Shown here in pieces: positions 1 to 11,446 of a stretch of DNA of 64,000 nt. Within the stretch, counting starts at the first letter, position 1; every line of letters starts with the position of its first letter. A model generated the notes under the pieces. The model worked only from the letters and a program-made list of their open reading frames with translations. It was not told the DNA's origin and made no database searches. Origin of the DNA: Voacanga thouarsii (taxonomy: Eukaryota; Streptophyta; Magnoliopsida; Gentianales; Apocynaceae); the NCBI GenBank assembly GCA_026120185.1, contig JANUWF010001733.1, positions 248,001-312,000 on the forward strand. Direction: 5' to 3'. Both the position numbers and the translations under genes were made by a program.

Positions 1-1024
1 CTAAGTTTAATTTTACTCCCACTGTTCCCTTTGAGCATGTGCTCCTTCTCTAAGAACACGACATACTTTGAAGCAAACACTTTATTTTCAGAGAGTAGGT
101 AGAAGTAATATCCGAAAGATTCTTTCGAATATCCCACAAACAAACACTTGTTAGACTTGCTATCAAGTTTGTCTGATTGAGGCCTTTTGACAAAAGCAAG
201 ACAACCCCATACTTGCAAGTGAGATAACTTTGGTTTCTTACCAAAGAACATCTCAAATGTGGTAGAATCAACCGCTTTTGTCAGAACTCTGTTTAATATA
301 TAAACAGAAGTCTCTAGTGCATATCCCCAAAACGATTTTGGTAGGTCTGTAGAGGCCATTATGGTCCATACCATGTCTAGAAGGGTTCGATTCCTTCTCT
401 AAGATACACCGTTATGTTGAGGTATATGTGGTGGAGTTCATTGAGATAAATCCCATTATCTCTAAGATAACTTAGAAACTCTTGGCTCAAATATTTTCCT
501 CCTCGATCAGATCTTAAAGTCTTAATACTTTTGCCAAGTTGTTTCAATAATTCATTCTTGAAATCTTTGAACTTATCAAAGACCTCAGATTTGTATTTCA
601 TTAAATACAAATACTCGTATAATGAGAAATTATCGATAAAGGTTATGAAATAGTTATAACCTCCTCTTACTTGTATCGACATTATGCCATATACATTAGA
701 ATGTATAAGTTCTAATAACTTTTTGGCCCATTCCCCTTTTCTTGAAAAATGAGTTTTAGCCATTTTACCTAGTAAACAAGACTCGTATGTGCTATATGAT
801 TCATAATCAAATGACCCTAAGTCACCAAGCTTGTGTAACTTAGAAACACGATTTTCGTTTATACGACCTAAATGACAATGCCAAAAGTAAGAGGTGTTAG
901 AGTTATCTATTATAGGTTTCTTATTATTTATATTGAGAATTGGATTATCCAAGTCTAAAACATATAAACCATTAACCAGAGTTGCTGAACCATAATGAAT
1001 ATCATTCAATGAAAAGAACAACAT
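1..1024 (-). pseudogene. copia GAG-pre-integrase and integrase core, broken
   Basis: The longest open stretch (377-1,024, 215 residues) begins just before the GAG-pre-integrase domain, visible as the motif HCHLGRINENRV, and continues into the integrase catalytic core with an aspartate in FITFIDNFS and the second region LRSDRGGKYLSQEF. These belong to the D,D,E integrase that inserts retrotransposon cDNA into the genome. Near 430 the frame shifts, and a TAG replaces a sense codon just after the conserved QHNGVS stretch. Downstream, to base 1, the usual post-core segments can be read in pieces, for example CLFVGYSKESFGYYF. Family identity is clear from motif order; the protein is not functional as it stands. 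Confidence 0.8.
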
Positions 1025-1111
1025 TTATTCTTAAATATCAAATGAAATCCATTAAGTCTAAACACGTAACTGAGATAATGTTTTTCATTAAAATTGGTAA
1101 TAGTATCAGTT

Positions 1112-1480
1112 TTATAATTCTAGAATTAATCGCAAAGGCAGGTTCAACTCATATGTCCCCACAGTAAGTGCAGCAACCTTTGCCCCATTTGCAATATGTA
1201 GGTCCACGTCGCCTTCCTCTAGCTTTCTACTGCTCTTTAGTCCGTATAAGTTATTGCATAAATGAGATCCACATCCAGTATCTAATATCCATATCTTATT
1301 TTTAAAGGCAGTATTTAACTCAATCATAAACATATCCGGAATAGAAGTAGAAGTGCTTGTAAGCTTCTCCTTTTGCTTCTTGTCCTTAACGGTCTCCAAG
1401 TAAGCCTTGTAGTTGCGCCTCCAATGGCCCATCTTGCCACAATGATGGCATGGGCCCTTGGTAGCTACATCCTTCTTCTT
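1112..1480 (-). pseudogene. copia gag zinc knuckle and aspartic protease remnant
   Basis: The minus strand encodes a CCHC zinc knuckle, CHHCGKMGHWRRNY, in which the last cysteine is replaced by tyrosine, followed after a lysine-rich linker by the protease segment IWILDTGCGSHLCNN. The DTG triad is intact, as expected for a retroviral-type aspartic protease that cuts the Gag-Pol polyprotein. The open frame stops near 1,112, where the link to the GAG-pre-integrase domain at 1,024 is broken. It sits between gag (1,555-2,168) and integrase (1-1,024), the normal copia order. Confidence 0.75.
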
Positions 1481-1554
1481 TACACCACCTTTGGGGGCTT
1501 CATGGGTACCTTCTTCTTCTTTTGAATTTTCTTCTTAAAAGAAGATTCTACCAT

Positions 1555-2168
1555 TTAAACTGCATTAAAATCCTTCTTCATAGAGGACTCTGCAGTTTTG
1601 AGAAGATTAATCAACTTAGGAATAGTGGACTCAATCTTGTTCATTTGATAGTTAATCACAAATTGTGAAAAACTATTAGGTAAAGATTGTAGAATTAAGT
1701 CAACACTTATGTCATGGTCCATCGTGAACCCGAGAGTTCTAAGCTTCTCTATTAAGCACAGCATCTTCAGCCCATGAGTGGCCACAGAAGAACCCTCTGC
1801 CATTTTGCAATGGAATAGTTGCTTCGAGATCTCATATCTCTCAGTTCTGGCTTGGGCATCAAACAGCTCTCGAAGATGTAATATAATTGATTGAGCATCC
1901 ATATGCTCGTGCTATTTTTGCAATTCGGGAGTCATGGATGCCAGCATAATACATGATGTGTATCACTATCCTCTTTGTGCTTTTTGTGGATAGCATGCTT
2001 ATCAGCATGAGCATCTTGAGCTAGTGGTGGTGGAGTAGGAGCATCTAGCACGTAGAGCAACTTTTCTGACTTGAGGACGATTCTCAAATTTCTATACCAG
2101 TTGAGTTTGTTTAATTCGGTTAACTTATAGGTTTCCAAGATGATATATAGGTTTAAGTTTGTAGACAT
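1555..2168 (-). pseudogene. copia gag (UBN2-type), two pieces
   Basis: Gag forms the particle that packages retrotransposon RNA. The start at 2,168 opens MSTNLNLYIILETYKLTELN, typical of copia Gag amino ends, and the second piece (1,555-1,902) contains the UBN2-like core with LRELFDAQARTERYEISKQL and LILQSLPNSFSQFVINY. The two pieces are separated by a disrupted stretch at 1,903-1,931. The ATG lies about 1.2 kb left of the inverted LTR fragment, so the leader is unusually long if it all belongs to this element. Confidence 0.75.
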
Positions 2169-3394
2169 GATGCAAGTGTCCTAGATGTAAAGATAGAGAG
2201 CATTAGCTACTTGTATATGCACATGAAATGCAAATAATTAGGATTTTAATTAAATGCATTTTATTCCACTATTTTACTCAAACCAATAGCCCCCACTACT
2301 GATTTGGGAAAGCCCGTTGGAAGCTTTTCTAGTGGACCGGTATCCAAATTCCTCAAGAATAACCTTGGGTTTGCCTAACAAGCCACCCTTGAGTTCATTG
2401 GTAGGTATCCAATATCAATTACATCGTATATAACTACTGGATCATTATGTGATTAACAGCTTTTAATCTTAAAGCCTTTTAGGCTACCCCAACTTTTTCT
2501 TTAAATTTCTTTATGCTTAAATTTGCCCAACTGGGATAAAGAATTTAGTTAAACCTGACCTATTAATCAGGAATTTAATTCCATAGCTTGAATATGCTTG
2601 TTGTCAAGTAGGCTTGTGTTTGCCCAACAACTTGGTCTCGACAAAAGACTCTCGTTCTTACTATATTAACAGAAGGAATTAGGTTTAATATTAATTGAGG
2701 GATTTCTTCCTTTTAGTGATTTCAACAAATGACATGCATAAAAATCAATAAATCACAAAATTGATAATCATGATAATAAAGCAATTACATGGTACGGTTA
2801 TGGACTTTACCCTAAATTAATTTCTTTGAGCCATAAAAAAAAATTAAAATAGTTAACCCTATGTGTTCATGCATGATTTAAGTAGAAGGTCTTACCTTCT
2901 AGCCTTGTCTTGGTTGCTATCTCCAAAATAAGATAATTCTACTCCTATCTAACTTATGTAATCTATTTACATTATTTTCTTAAGAGAGAAAACTTCGAGT
3001 TACATTCGACGGGAGTTAGATAAGAAGAGAATTGCATATGAATTTGAGAGAAGGTAGGACATGCAGGCCCTATTTCATACAAAACCAAAACTATAAAATG
3101 CATGAATAGATATAATTGGTTCTAGTCCATACCATCCACTATGCTATTAGCTATGTTTAAACAAAATAAACATATAACTTTTATTATTCCAAAATCACTA
3201 TTTTGGAAAACTAAATCAGATTCTAAAATCAATATTTTAGAATAATACATTAATTATTTGTCTCAAAACTAATTTTGAGAAAATGATTTTGGGTCCTATC
3301 TCTCGTAGCTATAACGGCGGTCCTACTGGCTAGTCAGTGGGCGGGGGTCAAGGGGGCAGCACCCCCTTTTTTTTTTAGAAAACAGAGCGGAACT
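2169..3394 (-). other. non-coding leader between gag start and inverted LTR fragment
   Basis: No coding potential is seen. The stretch is AT-rich with a GC-rich patch at about 3,311-3,372 (CAGTGGGCGGGGGTCAAGGG and a CACCCCC run beside a T tract). At 3,378 a motif reading AACAGAGCGGAACTGGCG resembles the repeated leader motif at 3,959-3,980, suggesting this end is leader from another copy of the same family. I read it as retrotransposon leader or LTR-derived DNA, without a firm boundary. Confidence 0.4.
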
Positions 3395-3857
3395 GGCGTT
3401 GGTTTGGAATTCTCAGATGTGTTTTTGTAGGGTTTTTCCTGTGCTAGACAAAGAGACACATGAAAACAACTCTACAAAACCAAGGGGCACACAAGAGAGA
3501 AATATATGATCTTTTGAGAGAAATATATACAAAACAACTCTACATAAAAACTTGGTGCTTGAGTATGATCCTCCGTGTGGATTTCTGTTAGAGATAATCA
3601 CACATTGTGATTATAGTGGTTGGACATTCAACTCTCGTAGTGATTCTTCAAGAGGATTACTAGATCGCGCAGCAATCATCATACTTGAAGAAGGAAAGTT
3701 CTGTTTTCCACACAAACAAAGAAAATGTAAAAGTTGTTATCTTTGTTTCTTTGTTCTCTTTATATGTCTTGTTTTCCACACATATGTGGATCCTGGGATG
3801 GTATCTCATTTTTATTTTTTTGCTGCACCGTATATGATACACGAGAGATACCCAATA
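3395..3857 (+). repeat. inverted partial copia LTR, same family as 4,379-5,556
   Basis: This plus-strand stretch is the approximate reverse complement of 4,379-4,960. Both encode the same shadow peptide on opposite strands, with shared blocks such as GAGGAATTGCTAGATCGCGC-like sequence and the LTR end GAGATACCCAATA. It ends directly before a primer site at 3,859-3,870. The left side is truncated relative to the full 1,178-bp LTR. Together with 4,379-5,556 it forms a head-to-head inverted repeat with a spacer of about 0.5 kb. Confidence 0.75.
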
Positions 3858-3858
3858 G

Positions 3859-3870
3859 TGGTATCAGAGC
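3859..3870 (+). other. primer binding site (initiator Met tRNA type), plus strand
   Basis: TGGTATCAGAGC lies one base after the plus-strand LTR end. It is the standard complement of the 3' end of plant initiator methionine tRNA, where minus-strand DNA synthesis starts. An oppositely oriented copy sits at 4,366-4,377. Confidence 0.8.
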
Positions 3871-4171
3871 AAAACCGGCACCGATTTAGATGCCAGAGCC
3901 AGTGCCGGCCGTGATCTGGTTTTAAGCAAAAAGTTTTCCTAGAAACGATTTCTGGTCATCACGAAACAGAGCTGAACCGGCACAAGTTTGGAAGCCAAAG
4001 CTGGCTACGGCTACAGACTGGTTTTAATGAAAACAGTTTTCTCCAAAAACGATTTCTGGACTTCACGAAACAGCACACAATCGGCGCTTGTTAGGGTGCC
4101 GGAGCCAGCGCTGGTTGTACTTTGCTGTATGAAAATTTTCCAAAAAATTTTCAGAAACAATTTCTAGAATC
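3871..4171 (+). repeat. three diverged tandem repeats of about 105-108 bp in the copia leader
   Basis: The marker ACGATTTCTGG recurs at 3,944 and 4,049 and as ACAATTTCTAG at 4,157, giving spacings of 105 and 108 bp. Each unit also holds a CACGAAACAG block, a GC-rich CCGGCAC or CGGCGC block and a tract like CTGGTTTTAA...AAGTTTTC. The units lie straight after the plus-strand primer site, so they are untranslated leader. Confidence 0.7.
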
Positions 4172-4365
4172 GTTATCTCTTGCAATAGATATGTTGTAAC
4201 TATTACACAAGCATATTGTGCTACAGACCCAACTCACAATGCTGGAAACAATTTCGAATTGAGTGCACTTTGCTCAAATACATGAAATAGCTTTCATACT
4301 TTCAACAAATACATAAAACAACTTTCATGCAAGAGAACAATATGTTGTAAACCATACATAGCATA

Positions 4366-4377
4366 GCTCTGATACCA
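4366..4377 (-). other. primer binding site (initiator Met tRNA type), minus strand
   Basis: The plus strand reads GCTCTGATACCA, the reverse complement of TGGTATCAGAGC. It is one base from the LTR end at 4,379, so it primes the minus-strand copia element. Confidence 0.85.
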
Positions 4378-4378
4378 C

Positions 4379-5556
4379 TGTTGGGTATCTCTCGTGTATC
4401 ATACACGGCGCAGCAGAAAAATAAAAACGAGATACCATCCGAGGATCTACATATGTGTGGAAAATAAGACATATAAAGAGAACAAAGAAACAAAGATAAC
4501 AACTTTTACCTTTTCTTTGTTTGTGTGGAAAACAAAACTTTCCTTCTTCAAGTATGATGATTATGGCGCGATCTAGCAATCCTCTTGAAGAATCACCAGG
4601 AGAGTTGAATGTCCAAGCACTATAATCATAGTGTATGATTATCTCTAACAGAAATCCACACGGAGGATCACACTCAAGCACTAAGATTTTCTGTACTAGT
4701 AGAAAATAACAATGGTGGCTGGAATTTTTCTTCTTGTTCAACCAAAACTAGAGAATGAAGAAGAAGAAGAAGACCCTTTGTGTTCATCTTGAGAACTACA
4801 CGAAAGAGAGAGTGTGAAGAAAACAAAAGATCATATATTTCTCTCTTGTCTGCCCCTTGGTTTTGTAGAGTTGTTTTCATGTTACTCTTTGTCTTCCACT
4901 ACGGTTATATCCCATATAACCGAAAAGCCTCTACAAAAACACATCTGAGAATTCCAAACAAACAATTGCAATTGGAACCTATCAAGTTCTCAGAATTATA
5001 AATTGACTCATCAATTATAACTAATTATAATTTGGCCATATCAACTACTCTTTCTCACAATAAACCCCACTATGTTATCAAATAACATTTTGAGTATATA
5101 TTCCTCTTTTGTGTATGACCTATTAGGATTCCTGGTCAATTGGTAGCAAACATGAATTAATCCAAACGTCTTTACTAGCTAGGTCATCTAATGAACTTGT
5201 TCTACTACCAAGGATCTACGTGTTAACTTTGAGTATCTTAATACTCACAGATATGAGAACCACCGCCTGATCAAATCAGGAAGTCTAACACATGCTAGTC
5301 TTTGCACATTAACGATGTCTTATCTCATTAATATTACAACTAGGGACTATTTAAGTACTAACACTATACAGTATAGTAGGAATCTCATATTATGATCTTT
5401 ATCATGATTTCCTTAACACAGTGTTGTACTAGGGACTTTATCTAACAATTTTTTTACACAAAAGTAATTAAAAGAAACTATAAGATAAATAATGCCTTTT
5501 AATAAAATAAAATATGTCATATACAAGGTACAAGTAATTGCCTCTAGGGCATAACA
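4379..5556 (-). repeat. copia 5' LTR, 1,178 bp
   Basis: On the minus strand the LTR starts TGTTATGCCCTAGAGG at 5,556 and ends CGAGAGATACCCAACA at 4,379, giving TG...CA termini, and is followed by a primer site. Part of it (about 5,000-5,418) is shared with the LTR remnants at 11,447-12,174 (opposite strand) and 54,990-56,550. Because it is next to the primer site it is the 5' LTR and should carry the promoter. Confidence 0.75.
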
Positions 5557-5734
5557 CTCATATTGGAAGTGGATCAATAATCTGAACCTCATCATCACTT
5601 CTCTCGTCTAGGGGAATGATTAGTTAAGGTGCGGGCTGCGGTGCTGGCTGAGGCCCTGGTAAATCTTCGGGGTTGATAGGGGTAGGTGGATGCCAATGCT
5701 ACCCCTTCCTCGTAGTTCTAATCATTCTAACCAT
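5557..5734 (-). pseudogene. Del/Tekay gag amino-terminal fragment
   Basis: From an ATG at 5,734 the minus strand reads MVRMIRTTRKG, a stop, then HWHPPTPINPEDLPGPQPAP, another stop, and an acidic segment LDERSDDEVQIID. The proline-rich start fits the amino end of Ty3/gypsy chromovirus Gag. The reading is cut at 5,557 by the copia LTR. It lies just inside the primer site and 5' LTR of the Del/Tekay element at 5,821-11,446, which supports the assignment. Confidence 0.5.
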
Positions 5735-5820
5735 TCTACAGCATAAACAAGCCAGGTTAGTCAAAAGATTTTACCTTAATAAAATAAAGCATATACTATC
5801 AATAATTGCCTACACCTAGA

Positions 5821-5831
5821 CTCTGATACCA
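5821..5831 (-). other. primer binding site of Del/Tekay element
   Basis: The plus strand reads CTCTGATACCA, reverse complement of TGGTATCAGAG, two bases from the LTR terminus TGTAACACCCC at 5,834. It sets the orientation of this LTR as minus strand and identifies it as a 5' LTR. Confidence 0.8.
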
Positions 5832-5833
5832 CT

Positions 5834-8800
5834 TGTAACACCCCACTACCTATACCCCATTACGGTTGAGGATGTCGCCCCGTCCACAGGACAAGGGGTC
5901 TTTATAACTAGGACACACAAAATAAAATAAAAAAAATACTTCAAAATTAAACTTATTACAACCTTGCAATACATGAACAAATTCAAAAATAATTGTCTGC
6001 TACTGTCTCTCAAAAGCAATACATAGGAAAAATAATAAAGAGTCTTCAAAGATATAGGCAATAATCTAGCTAATAACCTTCACAACAGGATCAACTTGAA
6101 AACATGGTATAAAAGGTGGTGAGATAAAAATCTGAGTAAGCCTGTGTGTGCTTTGAGTGTTTTAGGCAAAATAGTTTATGTATGCAAGTTGTAAAAGTTT
6201 CATAAAAGAAAATGTTGGCAAACATTAAATAAATGTCATAAATGAAGAGTGGTGCTTTGCTTTCCAAAACACACATGTGCATGCAATAAATACAACCACT
6301 CAAAAGGGGTAGTCATGGCATCACACTTTGTACACCATGACAATATAACGATTAGAATGCCACACGTTGAGCATACTGACACAAGGTAGGTGTACGGCCT
6401 ACCGGGTGAGATACTCCTCAATCTCTTCACCCAAACTTATCAGTTGTCCACTCTGGAAACACACAGTCCACTTGACTAAACTTGCTAGCTTGGACCAGTA
6501 TAACCTCTAAGACTGGCATCCTATCTAGGAATGACTCAACCCTCAGAGGTAGCCACTTACTGAGAGACTTACCATAACCTTTCAAAGACTAGTCCTAGTA
6601 GTCTACCCTTATTGAGTACTCAACGTTGTTTGTCCCACTTAAGAGAAAAAGTGATCATACAATGATTTACTTGAAAATAGCAATTATGGTTTCTAAACCC
6701 CTTGTCGAGTTGGTTTTATGAAAAGTTTAGCATTTTGTGTCAAATCATTTGCTTAGTTTTAAATAGCTTGCCTGATTGAAAGAAAAAGGAAAATTGTCCA
6801 TATTTACTTTACAGTACTGATGGGGGCTAAATTAGCCATACTTTTCCTAGTTATTTGAGGTTCTTTTGTGATACATTTTGTTCAATAACTAGTTATATTC
6901 CTTCGTATTTGAGATTTTACCCTTGGAAAGGTATTTTCTTCATTATTTCAGATTTTTAGGGTAAAACAAAATAAAAACATCACACAACAGAGGAGAGGCA
7001 GCGCCAGCTAGGGCACTAGAACTAGCGCCAGCCATGCACTGTCGACGTGAATTTCGAAGCGACGAAAAAATTGGTGAAACAGAGCAAAACAGAGTTAAAC
7101 CGGCGCGGCTCTAAGAGTCAAGGGGGCGACAGTTGCATTCTGGTCTTCATCATGTGAAATTCGAAGAAAAATCGGTGAATAAGTAGAAAAGCAGAACACA
7201 ACCGGCGCCGGCTATGCCCTGAAGATAAGGCGGTGCTTGATTTTTTCTACGTGGGTTTTGGTAATCTGTGAAATTTTAGTATCTTCCTATTTGACCAAGA
7301 ACTCTGTACCTATGAGTTTAGGTACTTCCTAAGCCTATAAATGGATGAAAAATACAAGGGAAAAGGGGAGAATTCATTGATCATCATAGAAAATCACTAG
7401 TCAAAGGAGGAATTCTTCAATTCAAGGAGGATTGTACAAGAAGCTCTTCAAAGGAAGAAGACAGAGGCTTGTCTATGAGTGCTTTCTTTTGCTTTTTTTT
7501 TTTCTTGAACAATGATGTGTTAATTGTTTTATTATAATTTGACGTTATTTTAGATATTCATGATTTTTAGAGGTATTTGATCTTTTGATTAATTGATTGT
7601 TATTCTTGGTATTTAATTACTTGGGTTGATTGTGAGATTAATTGATTGTTTTCCATTAACTTGCTTGAGAATAGGGTTGATGGTGTCAATGTATTGATTT
7701 CATATTTGTTATCTTTTAACTTGCCTGAGAATGGGGTTAATTGCTAAGGACAGAGTAATTAAAGGTTAATTGATGTCTGCCAGAGTATGGATTCATTGGT
7801 TAATTTCACGTTTTAAGTTTGCTTGAGAATTGGACTTGAATTAAGGATTGTGGTTAATGCATTTTTTGGGTAAGACTGGTTAGATAGAGTATGTGATGCC
7901 AAGTTACTTAGAAGATAGGGGTTCATGGATTGGGAAAGAAGTGAGTCTACTTTAATCCTTCATGATGCCAAGAGAATGGTTTAAGTTACATAATTCTCCA
8001 TCCTTGACATGTATATATTTTTACTTTATCGAGTCGGTTAAACAATGAAAGAAATGTGATTAATGTCTACTTGTTCATTGAGGATCGACACTCATTTGAA
8101 CCCTATGCTCGGTTAATGATGAGTACGCTTGCTCATATGTGTGATTTGGGTTGAACGATTTAATTTAAACTTGATTGGGAATATGCTTAGTTTTTGTATG
8201 ATTTTTACACCCAAGTCCAGACACATCAAGTACAAATTCTCATATACAATGGGTTGGCTTGCCACATTAACTTTGGTCTTAAAATGACTCCATGCAGGAA
8301 CTTACCCGATCCTTTGCTTTTCTTGAACTAAAAAATCTTCCAAGGTCAACTTAACCCCACCTAGGGTAAACACAAGGCATAACATATCATTCAAACCATA
8401 TCTACCATACATAAATAATCTCTACTCAAACTAGTTACAACCACAACTAACCATGATCATAATGTCTTAGGCTTTAATGCTAGTTGACAAAGTATTTTGT
8501 AAAATACATCTAGCTTGATGAGTTAAAATAACTAGGGGTTCTAACATAAATACTAATAAGTTATAGTTTCAAATAATAAATTATGAGTATTATTGCTCAT
8601 AAATAAACTTGTGTTAAATATTGAATAATACTAAGTCCTAAATATTATTGGTCAATGGTAATATTTAAATAGTATTATTATTATAAATAATAAATTACAC
8701 TTTAATTTTTAATTATTAATTAATAGATAATAAATGACCAATAAAATTAATAACAAATGAAGTATACTTAATTTTTAATTACTAAATAAATTTTAATATA

Positions 8801-11446
8801 AATAATATTTATAGATATAGGTAAAAGTTTTAGTGAGGCTAATTATTGTAGTCTAGAAAGTTATTTGATATTAATAAATTCTAATATTTTATTATTTATT
8901 ATATATATATATATATATATTTTTTTAATAAAAGATATTACTTATTTGACTAATAAAATATTAATATTTTAATTAATACCCTATTTCCAAACCTTCCGAG
9001 CAATTTTGAATTTTATAGATAAAATATAATAATAATTCTAATTAAAGTAATAAAATTTGTTAATAAAAATAAATTTAGAATTAACAAAGAAAATAATCTT
9101 TTACCATAATTTCCTGTTGTTAGAAAAGATTCACGAATATATTCCCAAACATTAAATAATATGCTAATCCATTCATGAACATATACTTGAACTAACACAT
9201 ACTAACACATAGCCAAGCTCCTTTTAGGCAAAATCATCATCCATGGCTTTATTGAAAGTTAAGAACATAAAGGCCTAATCACCATTGGTGTCATAACATC
9301 TATCATGCATCAAAACATCCATAAATCTTATTAACCATGATGAGCATATATTGATTCAAAAGAAAAATCCATAAGGCCTAATCATATATTTCAACTCTCA
9401 TGTCCTAACTCCATCCCCTTCATCAACATGCATATACTTAACCCCCATTTATATTCAATCTTCCTATCAACATCTAAGAGACACGAATCCAAAAATTAAA
9501 AAGGAAGATTCAAGAAGAAATACTTGATAGATGATCGCTAGATGAAGGTTTCTTGATTAGTGAAGGTCTACGCGAGCTTGAGAGCCTTTAGTGGTCTGAA
9601 AAATAGCCATGGTTGATCATCACCATTTCGGCCGAGAGAGAGAGAGAGAGACGAATTGCATTGGAATGTAATGTTAAAAGTTGAGTAAAAGAGAAAGAAC
9701 AAGGAGGTTGTTCTTGTTTTACCTTTTGGTGTTCTTGGAACCTTCAACAAAAAAGTTGGTTTTGATCCGTTTAAAATTTCTAGTTTGCATGGTTTCTTGT
9801 TATAAAGGTCAGAAACGAAGACTATAGATTAAATATGGATGGTCTGGAGTATTTGGGAGTGATTGGAGATTTTTGGGATAGGTTTAGGCTTGAAGATGTG
9901 AAGTGTGTGTTCTTGGTATTCTTGAGAGAGTTTGAAAGAAAATGGCTTGTGAACTGCTGGAATTATTGTTAGCCAAATGGCCTTGTGTAGATAGGAGTTT
10001 CGGTTTAGCAAGAAGGAGAGAGAAGTGTTCATTTTTTTTTAAATTCAAATGGAGAAAAATGAGGAGTTGTTTAAGATAGAGGATTAGTTAATGGAAGTTG
10101 TTCATGGAAGGTCTCTTGCTCTTCAATAGTGTAAGGCTGAACAAGCTAGGCTTATTGCAAAGAATGGAGGTTGTTTAGTTTATTAAGCTGCCAAAAATTG
10201 GTCTACAATGGTAGAGAAATTTTGGTTCAATCACCTACTACAAGAGTATTTTAATGGTGCAAAAAATCTGGAATTTGTTTGAAGTTCAAATGAGTTTTGG
10301 ATAGAATAATCTTAGGAGCTTTTTGAGGTGTGATCATGGAGTCCAAACACTCAAGGTTAGTGTGGAGGGCAAGGATGTTCAGTCCATGGCTGAACAAGGT
10401 CCGATTTTCAAAGGTTGGACTGCAAGTTTTTGGCCTTTGCCTTGAAACAATAAGCTGGAAATTTTCTAGTTTTCAATGCTTCAAAAGTACCTAGACTGAA
10501 GATGGTTTTTGGTGTAGAATTTTCTGCTTTCTTTGACCCGATTTGTAGCTGGTTTTTTGAGGGTGTTTGAAGGTCTTTCAATGGTGGTTTTCCAGCTTTC
10601 TTCCTAAAGAAAAATAGAGGGAGTTCCAGCTGTTCTTATGACTTCAAGGTGGCTTCAAAATCCATCTTCAAGGCAGCGAATTTGCTGAAGGAAAATTTCT
10701 GATTTGCAAAGGTTGTGCAGTCCGAAAATTTTCTAAATTTCCAGCCTTCAACCTTACATGAAATGGCCATTTTTCTGGCAGCAAATGAGGTAAGAATGTT
10801 GGCTGAAATTTTAGAAAATAACCTTGCAAAAATTCTAAAAAATTTTCCAGATTTTCCTTTACCAAGACATGAACAAGATGAAGGTAGAATTGAAGGTATA
10901 GCTATGGCGATTTCTTTTCCATGGAAACCCTTCCTAACTCTTCTCCCTATTTTCGACCATTCCCTAACCCTCAAGAGCTAATTTTCAAATTTTAAGGCTA
11001 GGGGTTTATCGCATAATTTTTCGAATTAAAAGAATAGATTAATGGTTTAAGGATAGTTTAAGTTTCAAAAAGGTTAGGACAAGGCTAGAAAAATTAAAGG
11101 GGACAAGAATTCCTCTAGAATTCTTTTTAAGACATGATCACATGATCAAGGAATTATCTTCATGTCCCCCTTAAGAAAACATTCCTATCTTTAAGGAATG
11201 TAAGAAAATCAAAAATTCAAACATAGTTAAGATAATCATGAATAAAACTTAAATGATGGGATTTGAACTTATGACCTTAGAGTTTAAATCACAAAGCTCT
11301 AATCACTTAACTACACTAACTCTTGTCCTTATTTTCTCACCCAAATATTCTTCTTATCTAAACCTCAAGCCATCTTCCTATTTTGACCTCAAGCAAAATT
11401 ACTTTTTTACCCTTCCTACCCAATAAGCATTAATAAACCAATCATG
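5834..11446 (-). repeat. Del/Tekay-type 5' LTR, interrupted by a gypsy solo LTR
   Basis: The plus strand starts TGTAACACCCCACTACC, the terminus shared with the LTRs at 21,936, 33,857 and 59,714 and, inverted, 50,990. Blocks such as the one around 6,350-6,660 and 8,216-8,560 match 60,230-60,960 of the copy at the right end. The right terminus (expected GGTATTACA) is missing, so the LTR is truncated near 11,446 where a copia LTR remnant begins. Without the insert at 6,818-8,228 it is about 4.2 kb. Within it are an (AT)n tract at about 8,898-8,921 and a (GA)n tract near 9,634-9,651; open frames at 10,636-10,981 are chance frames in LTR sequence. Confidence 0.65.
6818..8228 (+). mobile_element. 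Ty3/gypsy solo LTR, 1,411 bp, with target-site duplication
   Basis: It begins TGATGGGGGCTAAATTAGCC and ends CCAGACACATCA, and is flanked on both sides by AGTAC (6,813-6,817 and 8,229-8,233). The related LTR copy at 59,714 has no such block: there the sequence runs straight through from TTGTCCATAATTGCC to ACAAATACTCG, which is the empty site. The segment about 7,380-8,160 matches, inverted, the LTRs at 27,205-28,092 and 30,827-32,418, so it belongs to the same gypsy family. GC-rich GGCGCC-type blocks lie at 6,990-7,245. A solo LTR is the usual outcome of recombination between the two LTRs of one insertion. Confidence 0.85.

Larger units (their letters stand above)
1..5556 (-). mobile_element. 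Ty1/copia LTR retrotransposon, 5' part, runs off the left edge
   Basis: Reading right to left the element shows a 5' LTR (4,379-5,556), a primer site at 4,366-4,377 complementary to initiator methionine tRNA, a long leader, gag (from 2,168), a zinc knuckle, protease, the GAG-pre-integrase domain and integrase, which leaves the window at base 1. That order (integrase directly after protease) is the Ty1/copia order. The LTR starts TGTTATGCCCTAGAGGCAAT on the minus strand, which resembles Tork/Angela-type plant copia LTRs. It sits inside the gag start of a Del/Tekay element (5,557-5,734). The reading frames carry stops and frameshifts, so it is not autonomous. An inverted LTR fragment (3,395-3,857) lies inside its leader, so the leader may combine more than one event. 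Confidence 0.75.

Noticed and set aside
3298..3330. A stretch resembling the I-CeuI/23S rRNA motif (CTATAACGG...GGTCCTA)
   Set aside because: The match is interrupted by extra bases and no rRNA sequence surrounds it, so it is most likely chance within a retrotransposon leader.
3552..4741. Similar frames of 120 and 138 residues on opposite strands, looking like a conserved protein
   Set aside because: Both are the same LTR sequence read on either strand; the similarity comes from the inverted LTR repeat, not from a protein.
8898..8921. (AT)n run as a possible terminal inverted repeat or origin
   Set aside because: It is a simple microsatellite in an AT-rich LTR with no flanking duplication.
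10636..10981. Overlapping open frames on both strands (up to 112 residues)
   Set aside because: They lie inside a Del-type LTR, have no recognisable motif and reflect low stop density rather than a gene.
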